This document shows, piece after piece, positions 31,954 through 44,323 of a stretch of DNA of 64,000 nucleotides (position 1 is its first letter; every line of letters starts with the position of its first letter). Source of the stretch: Zhihengliuella sp. GTDB taxonomy: Bacteria; Actinomycetota; Actinomycetes; Actinomycetales; Micrococcaceae. The notes beneath the pieces were generated by a model, which worked only from the letters and a program-made list of their open reading frames with translations, had not been told where the DNA came from and did no database searches. The DNA lies in NCBI RefSeq assembly GCF_031178195.1, contig NZ_JAPSJL010000003.1, positions 419,390-483,389 on the forward strand, given 5' to 3'. The position numbers and the translations under genes are program-made.

Positions 31954-31971
31954 TGTCCGGTATTCCAGACA
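31954..31971. promoter_or_regulatory. Candidate IclR/HutR operator upstream of hutU
   Basis: TGTCCGGTATTCCAGACA, 14/18 self-complementary. Confidence 0.6.
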
Positions 31972-31975
31972 GGGT

Positions 31976-32749
31976 TCAGGCGGTGCGGGGGCCGTGCAGG
32001 CGCTGGGAGAGGGCGTCCGCGGTCTGGCGCAGGCGCTCGATGATGTGCTCGCGGCGCTCGGGCTCCATCCGGTACGCCAGATAGGTCACCGCGAGGCCGG
32101 CGACGGGCAGCCCCCGGTGGTCGAGCGCGGCCATGCCGACCGACGCGAAGTCGTCCGTGACGTCGCCGTCCTCCTCGGCCCAGCCGCGCTCGCGGGTCCG
32201 GCGCAGCTCCGCGGCCAGCTGCTGCGGGCCGGTGATGAGCGTCCGCGCCGAGCGGGTGCCGAACGACTGCCGATTCGGGTAGAGGGCCCGGAGCTGCGCC
32301 GGGGAGAGACGCGCCAGCATGGAGCGCCCGGACGCGGTGAGATGCGCCGGCATGCGGACCCCGACGTCGGTCACGAGGCTGGGGCGGTGCCGGGCCCGCT
32401 CCTCGACCAGGTAGACGACCTCGTGCCCGTCGAGCACGGCCAGGTGGGCGCTCTCGCCGACGTCGTCGACCAGCGTGCGCAGCATCGGCGCGGCCAAGCG
32501 GGCGAGTCGGTCCTGGCGGACGTACGCGTTCGAGAGCTCGAAGGCGCTGACGCCCAGACCGTAGAGGTGCTCCTCGGGCAGGTGGACCACGAAGCCCTGG
32601 GCCTCCATGACGGCCAGCAGGTGGTAGACGCTGGAGCGCGGCAGCTCGAGCTCGCGGGCGATCGCCGCTGCGCTCACGGGGCGATGGCGCTCGGCCAGCC
32701 AGCGCAGGATGCGCAGGGTGTTCTCGGCGGCGGGGACCTTGGAGGCCAC
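31976..32749 (-). CDS. IclR-family transcriptional regulator, probable hut regulator
   Basis: ENTLRILRWLAERHRPVSAAAIARELELPRSSVYHLLAVMEAQGF...HLTASGRSMLARLSP; GTG start at 32749. Confidence 0.92.
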   Translation of the reverse strand: MASKVPAAENTLRILRWLAERHRPVSAAAIARELELPRSSVYHLLAVMEAQGFVVHLPEEHLYGLGVSAFELSNAYVRQDRLARLAAPMLRTLVDDVGESAHLAVLDGHEVVYLVEERARHRPSLVTDVGVRMPAHLTASGRSMLARLSPAQLRALYPNRQSFGTRSARTLITGPQQLAAELRRTRERGWAEEDGDVTDDFASVGMAALDHRGLPVAGLAVTYLAYRMEPERREHIIERLRQTADALSQRLHGPRTA

Positions 32750-32797
32750 GGCGACTCCTCGGGACGACGGGACGGGCCGCGCTGCGGCTCCGGAACC

Positions 32798-32815
32798 TAT
32801 CTTGTATCCCAGACT
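32798..32815. promoter_or_regulatory. Second copy of the candidate hut operator, upstream of the iclR gene
   Basis: TATCTTGTATCCCAGACT, 13/18 identical to the 31954-31971 site. Confidence 0.5.
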
Positions 32816-32854
32816 GCCCCGCTGCCAAGTGGGCCCGCCGATAGCATGGAGCCC

Positions 32855-33739
32855 ATGACTGACACCAGCCCCGGATCCGACGGCGGCGCGCAGCGCCATC
32901 TGCCCGGCCACATCGCGGCGGCGCTGGCGCGGGCGGGCGAGCGGACCGACTCGGCCGGGCAGCCCTGGGAGGGGCGGGACCTCTCCGGCGAGGGGAACCC
33001 GCTGCACAACTTCGACGACGACGACGGCCTCACCGATGCCGGGTACGCCGCCGCGTTGGCGGACCTGGTCGCCGGGCGGGGGAGTGAGGAGGCGGTGATC
33101 GCCTCGCTCGCGACGGCCCGCGTGTTCGTCCCGGTCGTCGCCTCGCTCGCCGAGGGCGGGATCGGCGAGCACGGCTTCGCCGAGGACAAGGAGGCGGACA
33201 TGGCTCTGGTGACCATCAAGGCCCCGGACGGCCGCTCCGCCCTGCCCGTTTTCACCTCGGTCGCCGCGCTGCAGGCGTGGCATCCGGAGGCCCGCCCGGT
33301 GGCCGTGTTCGCGCCCCGGGCGGCACTCTCGGCGGTGCAGGAGGAGGCCCAGCTCCTCGTCGTGGACCCCGGTGCGGACGTCACCTTCGTGGTCCGCCGG
33401 CCGGCCCTGTGGTCGCTGGCCCAGCAGCGGACCTGGACTCCGAGCTACCGGGACGAGGGCCTCGTGGAGCTCGTGCAGCGGGTCGCGACCGCCGACGAGG
33501 CCGTCCAGGTGCTGGCCCTGTCGCCGGGCGGCGGCGTCGCCAGCCGCAGCCGGAGCGGCGACGTCCTCGCCGGCGGCGGCGCCGGGCCGGAGCTGCGCCT
33601 GACTGTGACCTTTCGCCCGGGGGTCCCGCCGGAGGCGGCCCGCGAGGTGGCGGGGCGACTGCAGCAGCAGCTGTCCGCCACCCGCGAATTCGCCGAGGCC
33701 GTCGACTCGCTCGAGATCCGGCTCGCCTCCGCGTCCTAA
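32855..33739 (+). CDS. SseB-family protein
   Basis: DMALVTIKAPDGRSALPVFTSVAALQAWHPEARPVAVFAPRAALSAVQEEAQLLVVDPG. Confidence 0.85.
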   Translation: MTDTSPGSDGGAQRHLPGHIAAALARAGERTDSAGQPWEGRDLSGEGNPLHNFDDDDGLTDAGYAAALADLVAGRGSEEAVIASLATARVFVPVVASLAEGGIGEHGFAEDKEADMALVTIKAPDGRSALPVFTSVAALQAWHPEARPVAVFAPRAALSAVQEEAQLLVVDPGADVTFVVRRPALWSLAQQRTWTPSYRDEGLVELVQRVATADEAVQVLALSPGGGVASRSRSGDVLAGGGAGPELRLTVTFRPGVPPEAAREVAGRLQQQLSATREFAEAVDSLEIRLASAS

Positions 33740-33804
33740 AAGAGCGGAGGGCCGGACGGTTCAGCCCGGCACCGGTTGCCCCCCCGGGGGCACGCGCCGC
33801 TTAA

Positions 33805-33846
33805 ACACCGAGGGCGGCCCCCGCTGTGCGGGGCCGCCCTCGGTGT
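33805..33846. terminator. Bidirectional terminator hairpin
   Basis: ACACCGAGGGCGGCCCC...GGGGCCGCCCTCGGTGT perfect 17-bp stem between convergent genes. Confidence 0.9.
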
Positions 33847-33873
33847 ACGGACTGCTGGAGTCCTCGGTGCGTC

Positions 33874-34239
33874 CTAGTTGACCGGGCCCGTGTACTTCTC
33901 GCCGGGGCCCTGGCCGGGTGCATCGGGAATCAGCGAGGCCTCGCGGAACGCCAGCTGGAGCGACCGCAGGCCGTCGCGCAGCGGGGCCGCGTGCTGGCTG
34001 CCCACCTCCGGGGCGGCCGCGGTGATCAGGCCCGCCAGGCCCGTGATCAGCTTGCGGGCCTCGTCGAGATCCTTGAGTTCCTCGGCGTCGGGCCCCTCGG
34101 CGAGGCCGCACTTGACGGCCGCGGCGCTCATGAGGTGCACGGCCGCCGTCGTGATGACCTCGACGGCGGGGACCTCGGCGATGTCGCGGACGGCCGCGGA
34201 CTCGGGGGCGCTGACCGGATTGGTTTCTTCGGTGCTCAT
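33874..34239 (-). CDS. DUF1844 domain protein
   Basis: MSTEETNPVSAPESAAVRDIAEVPAVEVITTAAVHLMSAAAVKCGLAEGPDAEELKDLDEARKLITGLAGLI; typical position next to infC. Confidence 0.88.
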   Translation of the reverse strand: MSTEETNPVSAPESAAVRDIAEVPAVEVITTAAVHLMSAAAVKCGLAEGPDAEELKDLDEARKLITGLAGLITAAAPEVGSQHAAPLRDGLRSLQLAFREASLIPDAPGQGPGEKYTGPVN

Positions 34240-34401
34240 ACTGCTAAGCTTGGCACAGACCGACTTGAAACGTGCATTCGCATGCCATGGGTCCCGACCG
34301 CTCGGCGGCCGGGAGCGGGGCGTCGATTCACGGATCGAGCATGCAAGTGGAGGCCAACTCCCACCCGCTGCGACCGCGACAGGCCGCCGGGTCGATTCGG
34401 T

Positions 34402-34489
34402 ACCGGAGACCACGCGTCTCCGGTCCGCACCCTACGGTGCGGGCAATCGAATTCATGGCCTCCGCCTGCCTCGCAGACGGAGGCCTTTT
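34402..34489 (+). promoter_or_regulatory. infC operon leader: two hairpins followed by an intrinsic-terminator-like stem with T-tract
   Basis: ACCGGAGAC-cacgc-GTCTCCGGT; CCGCACC-ctac-GGTGCGG; GGCCTCCG...CGGAGGCC-TTTT, 46 nt before the infC start. Confidence 0.75.
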
Positions 34490-34534
34490 CCGTTGGCGGG
34501 CGGCATCCAGTACACGAACAAGCAGGAGTGACAC

Positions 34535-35260
34535 ATCAGCGATCCACGCATTAACGATCGAATCCGCGTCTCCGAGGTGCGGTTGGTTGGACCGAACGGT
34601 GAACAGGTGGGCGTAGTTCCCACGGACGACGCGTTGCGTCTCGCGGCGGAAGCCGACTTGGACCTGGTCGAGGTTGCGCCCAATGCGAAGCCTCCGGTGT
34701 GCAAGCTGATGGACTACGGCAAGTTCAAGTACGAGGCCGCCGTCAAGGCTCGCGAGTCCCGGAAGAACCAGACGAACACGGTTCTGAAGGAGGTCCGCTT
34801 CCGCCTCAAGATCGACAAGCACGATTACGAGACGAAGAAGGGCCATGCTCTCCGCTTCCTGGCGGCGGGCGACAAGGTCAAGGCCATGATCCAGTTCCGC
34901 GGCCGTGAGCAGCAGCGCCCCGAGATGGGCATCCGCCTGCTGCAGAAGTTCGCCGAGGACGTCGCCGAGGTCGGTGCCGTGGAGTCCACTCCGCGGATCG
35001 ACGGCCGCAACATGGTCATGGTGATCGGCCCGCTCAAGACGAAGGCGGAGGCCAAGGCCGACGCGCGTCGTCAGGAGCAGAAGGACGAGGCCCGCCGTGC
35101 CCGCAAGGAGCGCGTCGACACGCAGCAGGGCGAGCCGGAGATGACGCAGTCGCTCGCGGACAACATGTCCGAAGAGGACCGCGCGAAGCTGGCCCAGGCG
35201 TCCGGGGAGTCCGCCGAGGCGGCCGAGCCGGAGACGCCCAAGTCGGGAGAGGCCGAGTAA
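34535..35260 (+). CDS. infC: Translation initiation factor IF-3 (ATC start codon)
   Basis: AGGAG-tgacac-ATC; frame reads (I/M)[25 protein letters not shown]..., completing the conserved N-terminus missing from the ORF track. Confidence 0.93.
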   Translation: MSDPRINDRIRVSEVRLVGPNGEQVGVVPTDDALRLAAEADLDLVEVAPNAKPPVCKLMDYGKFKYEAAVKARESRKNQTNTVLKEVRFRLKIDKHDYETKKGHALRFLAAGDKVKAMIQFRGREQQRPEMGIRLLQKFAEDVAEVGAVESTPRIDGRNMVMVIGPLKTKAEAKADARRQEQKDEARRARKERVDTQQGEPEMTQSLADNMSEEDRAKLAQASGESAEAAEPETPKSGEAE

Positions 35261-35436
35261 CCCTCGGCTCGAACTCCTCCGCCTGCCGCTGCGACGGCGG
35301 GCGGCACCAGAAGTTTCACTCGTCGCGGATGCGTCCGTGACGGAGTGCGCATTCACCCTGGAGGGCATCCGAGCACGGATGCCCGCAACAGATCCCCGGC
35401 CTTCCGGCACGGGAGCACGTAAGGAGAACGGCGGAT

Positions 35437-35631
35437 ATGCCGAAGTTCAAGACTCACAGCGGTGCCAAGAAGCGCTTCAAGCTCACCGGCAGCGGCAAGC
35501 TCAAGCGCCAGCAGGCCAACCGCCGCCACTACCTGGAGCACAAGCCCTCCACGCTGACCCGCCGCCTCAAGAGCGACCAGCTGGTCGCCAAGGCGGACGT
35601 GAAGACCATCAAGCGGATGCTGGGCCTCTAG
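35437..35631 (+). CDS. rpmI: 50S ribosomal protein L35
   Basis: [36 protein letters not shown]. Confidence 0.98.
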   Translation: MPKFKTHSGAKKRFKLTGSGKLKRQQANRRHYLEHKPSTLTRRLKSDQLVAKADVKTIKRMLGL

Positions 35632-35718
35632 GCCGCACGGCCACCGGACGAAGACAGACACCCGTCCCGCAGGACGCCCCCACGGGCGCGCGGGACAACT
35701 AGATAAAGGAGTACACAC

Positions 35719-36387
35719 GTGGCACGTGTGAAGCGGGCGGTCAACGCCCACAAGAAGCGTCGCGTCGTTCTGGAGCGCGCCAAGGGCTACCGCGGTCAGC
35801 GTTCGCGCCTGTACCGCAAGGCGAAGGAGCAGCTGCTCCACTCGTTCGTCTACAGCTACAACGACCGCCGCAAGCGCAAGGGCGACTTCCGCCGCCTGTG
35901 GATCCAGCGCATCAACGCTGCAGCCCGCGCCAACGGCATGACCTACAACCGCCTGATCCAGGGCCTCAAGGCCGCCGAGATCGAGGTCGACCGCCGCATG
36001 CTGGCCGAGCTGGCCGTCTCCGACGCCGCCACGTTCACCACGCTGGTCAAGCTGGCCAAGGACGCCCTGCCGAGCGACGTCAACGCGCCGGCCGCCAAGG
36101 CCGCCCAGTCTGCTCCGGCCGCCAAGAGCGCCCCGGCCCCGAAGGCCGCTCCGGCCGCCGCCGGCGACATCGCCGTCTCGGACAACGAGGGCGCCGTGAA
36201 GGCCGTCGAGGGTGAGGACGCGCCCGAGGGCTACGTCATCAAGGGCAACCAGTCGAAGAAGTACCACGTGCCGGGTTCGACCTGGTACGACCAGACCACC
36301 GCCGAGTGGTGGTTCAACTCGGTCGAGGCCGCCAAGGCCGCCGGCTTCGAGCCCGCCGGTGGCGAGTCGCGCCAGCAGTGGAAGTAG
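35719..36387 (+). CDS. rplT: 50S ribosomal protein L20 with C-terminal sunset-like domain extension
   Basis: [43 protein letters not shown] (L20), then [24 protein letters not shown] linker and [44 protein letters not shown]. Confidence 0.95.
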   Translation: MARVKRAVNAHKKRRVVLERAKGYRGQRSRLYRKAKEQLLHSFVYSYNDRRKRKGDFRRLWIQRINAAARANGMTYNRLIQGLKAAEIEVDRRMLAELAVSDAATFTTLVKLAKDALPSDVNAPAAKAAQSAPAAKSAPAPKAAPAAAGDIAVSDNEGAVKAVEGEDAPEGYVIKGNQSKKYHVPGSTWYDQTTAEWWFNSVEAAKAAGFEPAGGESRQQWK

Positions 36388-36429
36388 GTCGGACTCGCGT
36401 CTGACACTCCGGCCGCCAGGCCGACGCTC

Positions 36430-36459
36430 GAGGGGCGGGATCCGCGGATCCCGCCCCTC
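36430..36459. terminator. Hairpin after rplT
   Basis: GAGGGGCGGGATCC-gc-GGATCCCGCCCCTC perfect palindrome. Confidence 0.88.
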
Positions 36460-36513
36460 TTCGCATGTCCTCCCCGGCATCGCCCGGGACCTCCACCAGA
36501 TAGGGTCACTCGC

Positions 36514-37419
36514 ATGAACGACGACGCAGGCCGGCCCCCGGTCATGGCCAACCCCCGCGCCGAGCGCGTCCGGGAGGTGGCGCGGCTCGCGACACGCAGC
36601 GGCCGCAGCCGCTCCCTGCGCTTCCTCGTCGAGGGCCCGCAGGCCGTCCGCGAGGCCGTCCGGCTGCACCAGGAGCGCAGCACGGATGGAGGCGACGCCG
36701 TCGTGCACCAGATCTACGCGACCCCCGAGGCCGCCGAGCGGCACCCCGACCTGCTCGCCGACGTGCCCGGCGTCGAGCCGCGACTGGCCGAGCCCGCGGT
36801 GATCGCCGCGATGGCGGACACGGTCTCGCCGCAGGGGATCGTCGCCGTCTGCCACCAGCCGCAGGCCGGGCTCGTGGACGTGCTCGCCGCGAAGCCGCGC
36901 CTGATCGCGGTGCTGTGCGAGGTCCAGGACCCGGGCAACGCGGGCACCATCCTCCGCGCCGCCGACGCGGCCGGGGCCGACGCCGTCGTCGCGACCACCG
37001 GCAGCGTCGACCTCTTCAACCCCAAGGCCGTGCGCTCGACCGTGGGCTCGATCTTCCACCTCCCGATCGTCACCGGCGTCGACTTCGACGACCTGGCCGC
37101 CACGCTCCGCCGGAGCGGCACGGGCATCCTGGCCGCGGACGGCTACGGCAGCGCCGATCTCGACGAGCTCCAGGACCGCGCCGCAGCGCACCGCCTGGGT
37201 TCCCCCGACGATGCCGATCCCGTCCTCGAGCGCCCGACGGCGTGGCTGTTCGGCAATGAGGCCGCAGGCCTGGGCGAGCAGCAGCTCGAGGCGGCCGACC
37301 TGCGCGTCGCCGTCCCGCTCTACGGGGTCGCCGAGTCCCTCAACGTCGGCACGGCCGCGACCGTCTGCCTCTACGCGTCCGCCCGCGCCCAGCGCAGGAG
37401 CCGCCGGCCGGGGCAGTAG
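36514..37419 (+). CDS. TrmH/SpoU-family RNA methyltransferase
   Basis: FLVEGPQAVREAV...CEVQDPGNAGTILRAADAAGADAVVATTGSVDLFNPKAVRSTVGSIFHLPI...LFGNEAAGL. Confidence 0.94.
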   Translation: MNDDAGRPPVMANPRAERVREVARLATRSGRSRSLRFLVEGPQAVREAVRLHQERSTDGGDAVVHQIYATPEAAERHPDLLADVPGVEPRLAEPAVIAAMADTVSPQGIVAVCHQPQAGLVDVLAAKPRLIAVLCEVQDPGNAGTILRAADAAGADAVVATTGSVDLFNPKAVRSTVGSIFHLPIVTGVDFDDLAATLRRSGTGILAADGYGSADLDELQDRAAAHRLGSPDDADPVLERPTAWLFGNEAAGLGEQQLEAADLRVAVPLYGVAESLNVGTAATVCLYASARAQRRSRRPGQ

Positions 37420-37556
37420 GCGCCCGGCGCGCTCGGGCGCGGCCGTATCTCGGCAAAGCCCTCGGGTCGCCGATAGGATCGCCAGCGAGGAACGCCGGCC
37501 ACGCACGGCCGGCCGCCGCCGCCCGGCGGCGACTACAGACGCGAAGGGAACACACG

Positions 37557-38519
37557 ATGGCAGCATCCGGCGGTACCAAGGCGGTCGTCGCGGCGCTCTG
37601 CGCCAACCTGACGATCGCAGTCTTCAAGTTCGTGGCCTGGGTCGTCACCCAGTCGTCCTCGATGCTCGCAGAGGCCATCCACTCCGTCGCGGACTCCGGC
37701 AACCAGGTCCTCCTGCTCGTCGGCGGCAAGGCCGCGAAGAAGCAGGCGAGTCCCGAGCACCCCTTCGGGTACGGCCGCGAGCGCTACATCTACTCGTTCA
37801 TCGTCTCGATCGTCCTCTTCAGCGTCGGCGGGCTGTTCGCCCTGTACGAGGCCTGGCACAAGTTCAAGGACCCCCACGGCATCGAGGGGCCCTGGTGGTG
37901 GGTCCCGCTGGCGGTCCTGATCGGCGCGATCATCGCGGAGACGCTCTCCTTCCGCACAGCGATCATCGAGTCCAACCGGGTCCGGGGGGACAAGTCCTGG
38001 ACCGAGTTCGTGCGGCGCGCCAAATCGCCGGAGCTGCCGGTCATCCTGCTGGAGGACCTCGGCGCGCTCCTGGGCCTCGTGTTCGCCCTCATCGGCGTCA
38101 CCCTCACCCTGCTCACCGGCGACGGACTCTACGACGCGCTCGGCACCGCCGCCATCGGCGTCCTGCTCGTCATCATCGCCGTCGTGCTCGCGGTGGAGAC
38201 CCGCTCGCTCCTGCTCGGCGAGTCCGCGACCAAGGAGCACGTGGCCGCGATCGAGGCCGCGATCCGCGAGGACGGGACCCACATCATCCACCTCAAGACC
38301 CTCCACATCGGCCCCGAGGAACTGCTCGTCGCCGGCAAGATCACCGTCCGGCCCGAGGCGGACGGGCAGCAGATCGCGGACGGGATCAACGCGCTCGAGG
38401 AGCGGATCCGCGAGGCCGTGCCGATCGCGCGGGTGATCTACCTCGAGCCCGACGTCAGCCGGACGGCACCGCAGCCGGAGGAGGCCTCCAGCCTCGAGGG
38501 TCCCCGGCCGGTCGAGTGA
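37557..38519 (+). CDS. Cation diffusion facilitator family transporter
   Basis: SSMLAEAIHSVADSGNQVLLLVGGKAAKKQASPEHPFGYGRERYIYSF. Confidence 0.92.
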   Translation: MAASGGTKAVVAALCANLTIAVFKFVAWVVTQSSSMLAEAIHSVADSGNQVLLLVGGKAAKKQASPEHPFGYGRERYIYSFIVSIVLFSVGGLFALYEAWHKFKDPHGIEGPWWWVPLAVLIGAIIAETLSFRTAIIESNRVRGDKSWTEFVRRAKSPELPVILLEDLGALLGLVFALIGVTLTLLTGDGLYDALGTAAIGVLLVIIAVVLAVETRSLLLGESATKEHVAAIEAAIREDGTHIIHLKTLHIGPEELLVAGKITVRPEADGQQIADGINALEERIREAVPIARVIYLEPDVSRTAPQPEEASSLEGPRPVE

Positions 38520-38998
38520 GCCAGACGCCTGCCGGCGACGGCATGCACGACGGCGGCGCCGGCGGGGACGCGGACACCGGCGAGCGGCTCCGGCAGATCG
38601 TGGGGGCCGCGCTCGTGGACCGACTCGAGGCGCCGACCCGGCTGCTCGTCGCCCGCCGGACCCGCCCCGCCGCGCTGGCCGGGCTGTGGGAGTTCGCCGG
38701 CGGCAAGGTGGACCCGGGGGAGACCTGCGAGCAGGCGCTGGTGCGTGAGCTCGCGGAGGAACTCGGGGTGACCGCGCGCCTGGGCGCGGAGATCGCCGGG
38801 CCGCTGGCGCAGGGCTGGCCCCTCGCCGGCCGGGCCGCCATGCGGGTCTGGTTCGCGGAGGCCGACGCCGGACAGCCCCTCCCGCGCGAGGACCACGACC
38901 TCCTGCGCTGGCTGCCGCTGGACCGCAGGGCGCTGGCGGTCGACTGGATCCCGGCGGACCTGCCCATCGTCGAGGCGCTGCTCGACCAGACCTCCTGA
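38516..38998 (+). CDS. NUDIX hydrolase, MutT-like
   Basis: GLWEFAGGKVDPGETCEQALVRELAEELGV NUDIX box; GTGA overlap with the CDF gene. Confidence 0.9.
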   Translation: MSQTPAGDGMHDGGAGGDADTGERLRQIVGAALVDRLEAPTRLLVARRTRPAALAGLWEFAGGKVDPGETCEQALVRELAEELGVTARLGAEIAGPLAQGWPLAGRAAMRVWFAEADAGQPLPREDHDLLRWLPLDRRALAVDWIPADLPIVEALLDQTS

Positions 38999-39070
38999 GG
39001 GCGCCCCGGCCGGGGCCGACCCAGCCGTCCCGGTCCTGACCTGCGCTCCCGGGCTGGCACAATCGAGGGC

Positions 39071-40384
39071 ATGGTCGAAAAAGCGTCGCCGCCGCCCGTG
39101 TGGCGCATGCCCGGTATGCCCGCCCTCCTGCTGATGACCGCGTTCGGATTCTCTGGCTTCTCCGTCCTGATGCCCACGGCACCGCTCTGGACGCTCGAGG
39201 GCGGTGCCGGCACCGACGGGGCCGGACTCGTCAACGGCATGCTCATGCTCTTCACCGTGCTCGCCCAGCCGTTCGTGCCCTGGGCGCTGCGGCGCTTCGG
39301 ATGGGGAGCCGTGCTGACCACGGGGATGGTCCTGCTCGGGGCGCCGCCGCTGGTGTTCGCGCTCTCCGCCGACCTGCCGAGCGTGCTGGCCCTCTCCGCG
39401 GTCCGCGGCCTCGGATTCGGCATCCTGACCGTCTCCGGCAGCACAGCCGTCGCCGAGCTCGTGGAGCCGGCCCGCCGCGGCAAGGCCGTCGGCGCCTACG
39501 GGCTCGCCATCGCGGTGCCGCAGGTCGTGCTCCTGCCGGCGGCCCCTTGGATCGCGCAGAACGTGGGCTTCTGGCCCGTGTTCCTCCTCGGCGCGCTGCC
39601 GCTGCTGAGCATCCTGCCCGCCTTCCGCCTCGCCGGGCACCTCGGCGCCCTGCCGGCGGCTCCGGAGCACCCGGCCGACGAGGTCCAGACCGCCCGCCGC
39701 TTCCTGCCGCTGGCCCGTCCGATGGCCCTGCTGCTGGCGGTGACCCTCGCCGGCGGGGCGTTCATCACCTTCGCCCCGCAGATGAGCTCCAACCCCGGTG
39801 CGACGGCCATCGGACTCCTGCTGCTCACGCTCACCGCCGCGGTGAGCCGGTGGGGGTTCGGCGGCCTTGTGGACCGCTTCGGGGCCCGGCCCTTCATCCT
39901 GCCGCTCGTGGTGCTCACGATGGCGGGACTGGCGCTCGGCGCCTGGGCCGTGGAGGATCCCGAGCAGACCGTCATCGCCGCGCTGATCGTCGCGATGGCC
40001 GTCGTGGGCATCAGCTACGGCGGGCTGCAGAACCTCACGCTCGTCGAGTCGTTCGCGGTGGTGCGCCGTCGCGACTACGGGGTCGCCAGCGCCGTGTGGA
40101 ACGTGGGGTTCGACGCCGGCACCGGACTCGGATCCGTCCTCGTGGGAGCGCTCGCAGCCGGCTGGTCGTTCCCGTCCGCGCTGCTCGCCTGCGCCGCGTT
40201 CTCGCTCGTCACCGTGCCCCTGGCGCTGGTCCGGCACCGCCGCCCGGCCGGCGTCGACGACCCGGATCCGGCGGAGCCGCGCAGCGGCCTGCACTCCCTG
40301 GTCGAGAAGGACGGCGGCGTCGAGAAGGAGGGCGGCGTCCCGGGGAACGAGGAGGGGTCCGGTCCCGCCGACGGGCGGGGATGA
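39071..40384 (+). CDS. Major facilitator superfamily transporter
   Basis: About 12 hydrophobic segments; VVGISYGGLQNLTLVESFAVVRRRDYGVASAVWNVGFDAGTGLGSVLVGAL. Confidence 0.9.
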   Translation: MVEKASPPPVWRMPGMPALLLMTAFGFSGFSVLMPTAPLWTLEGGAGTDGAGLVNGMLMLFTVLAQPFVPWALRRFGWGAVLTTGMVLLGAPPLVFALSADLPSVLALSAVRGLGFGILTVSGSTAVAELVEPARRGKAVGAYGLAIAVPQVVLLPAAPWIAQNVGFWPVFLLGALPLLSILPAFRLAGHLGALPAAPEHPADEVQTARRFLPLARPMALLLAVTLAGGAFITFAPQMSSNPGATAIGLLLLTLTAAVSRWGFGGLVDRFGARPFILPLVVLTMAGLALGAWAVEDPEQTVIAALIVAMAVVGISYGGLQNLTLVESFAVVRRRDYGVASAVWNVGFDAGTGLGSVLVGALAAGWSFPSALLACAAFSLVTVPLALVRHRRPAGVDDPDPAEPRSGLHSLVEKDGGVEKEGGVPGNEEGSGPADGRG

Positions 40385-40393
40385 CTGGCGCTT

Positions 40394-40491
40394 GGGGCCC
40401 TGTTCTCGGGGCCCTGTTCCCGCGCCCCGGTGCTCGGGGTCCTGTTCTCGCGGCCCGGTGCTCGGGGCCCGGTTCTCGCGGCTCTGCGCTC
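40394..40491. repeat. 14-bp tandem repeat, seven degenerate units, alternating in 28-bp period
   Basis: GGGGCCCTGTTCTC / GGGGCCCTGTTCCC / GCGCCCCGGTGCTC / GGGGTCCTGTTCTC / GCGGCCCGGTGCTC / GGGGCCCGGTTCTC / GCGGCTCTGCGCTC. Confidence 0.9.
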
Positions 40492-40512
40492 CGCCCCTCT
40501 GGTCTCGGGAGC

Positions 40513-44320
<3,808 letters not shown>

Positions 44321-44323
44321 CCC

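Noticed and set aside
40394-40491. Possible CRISPR array
   Set aside because: Repeats are directly tandem without unique spacers; this is a minisatellite.
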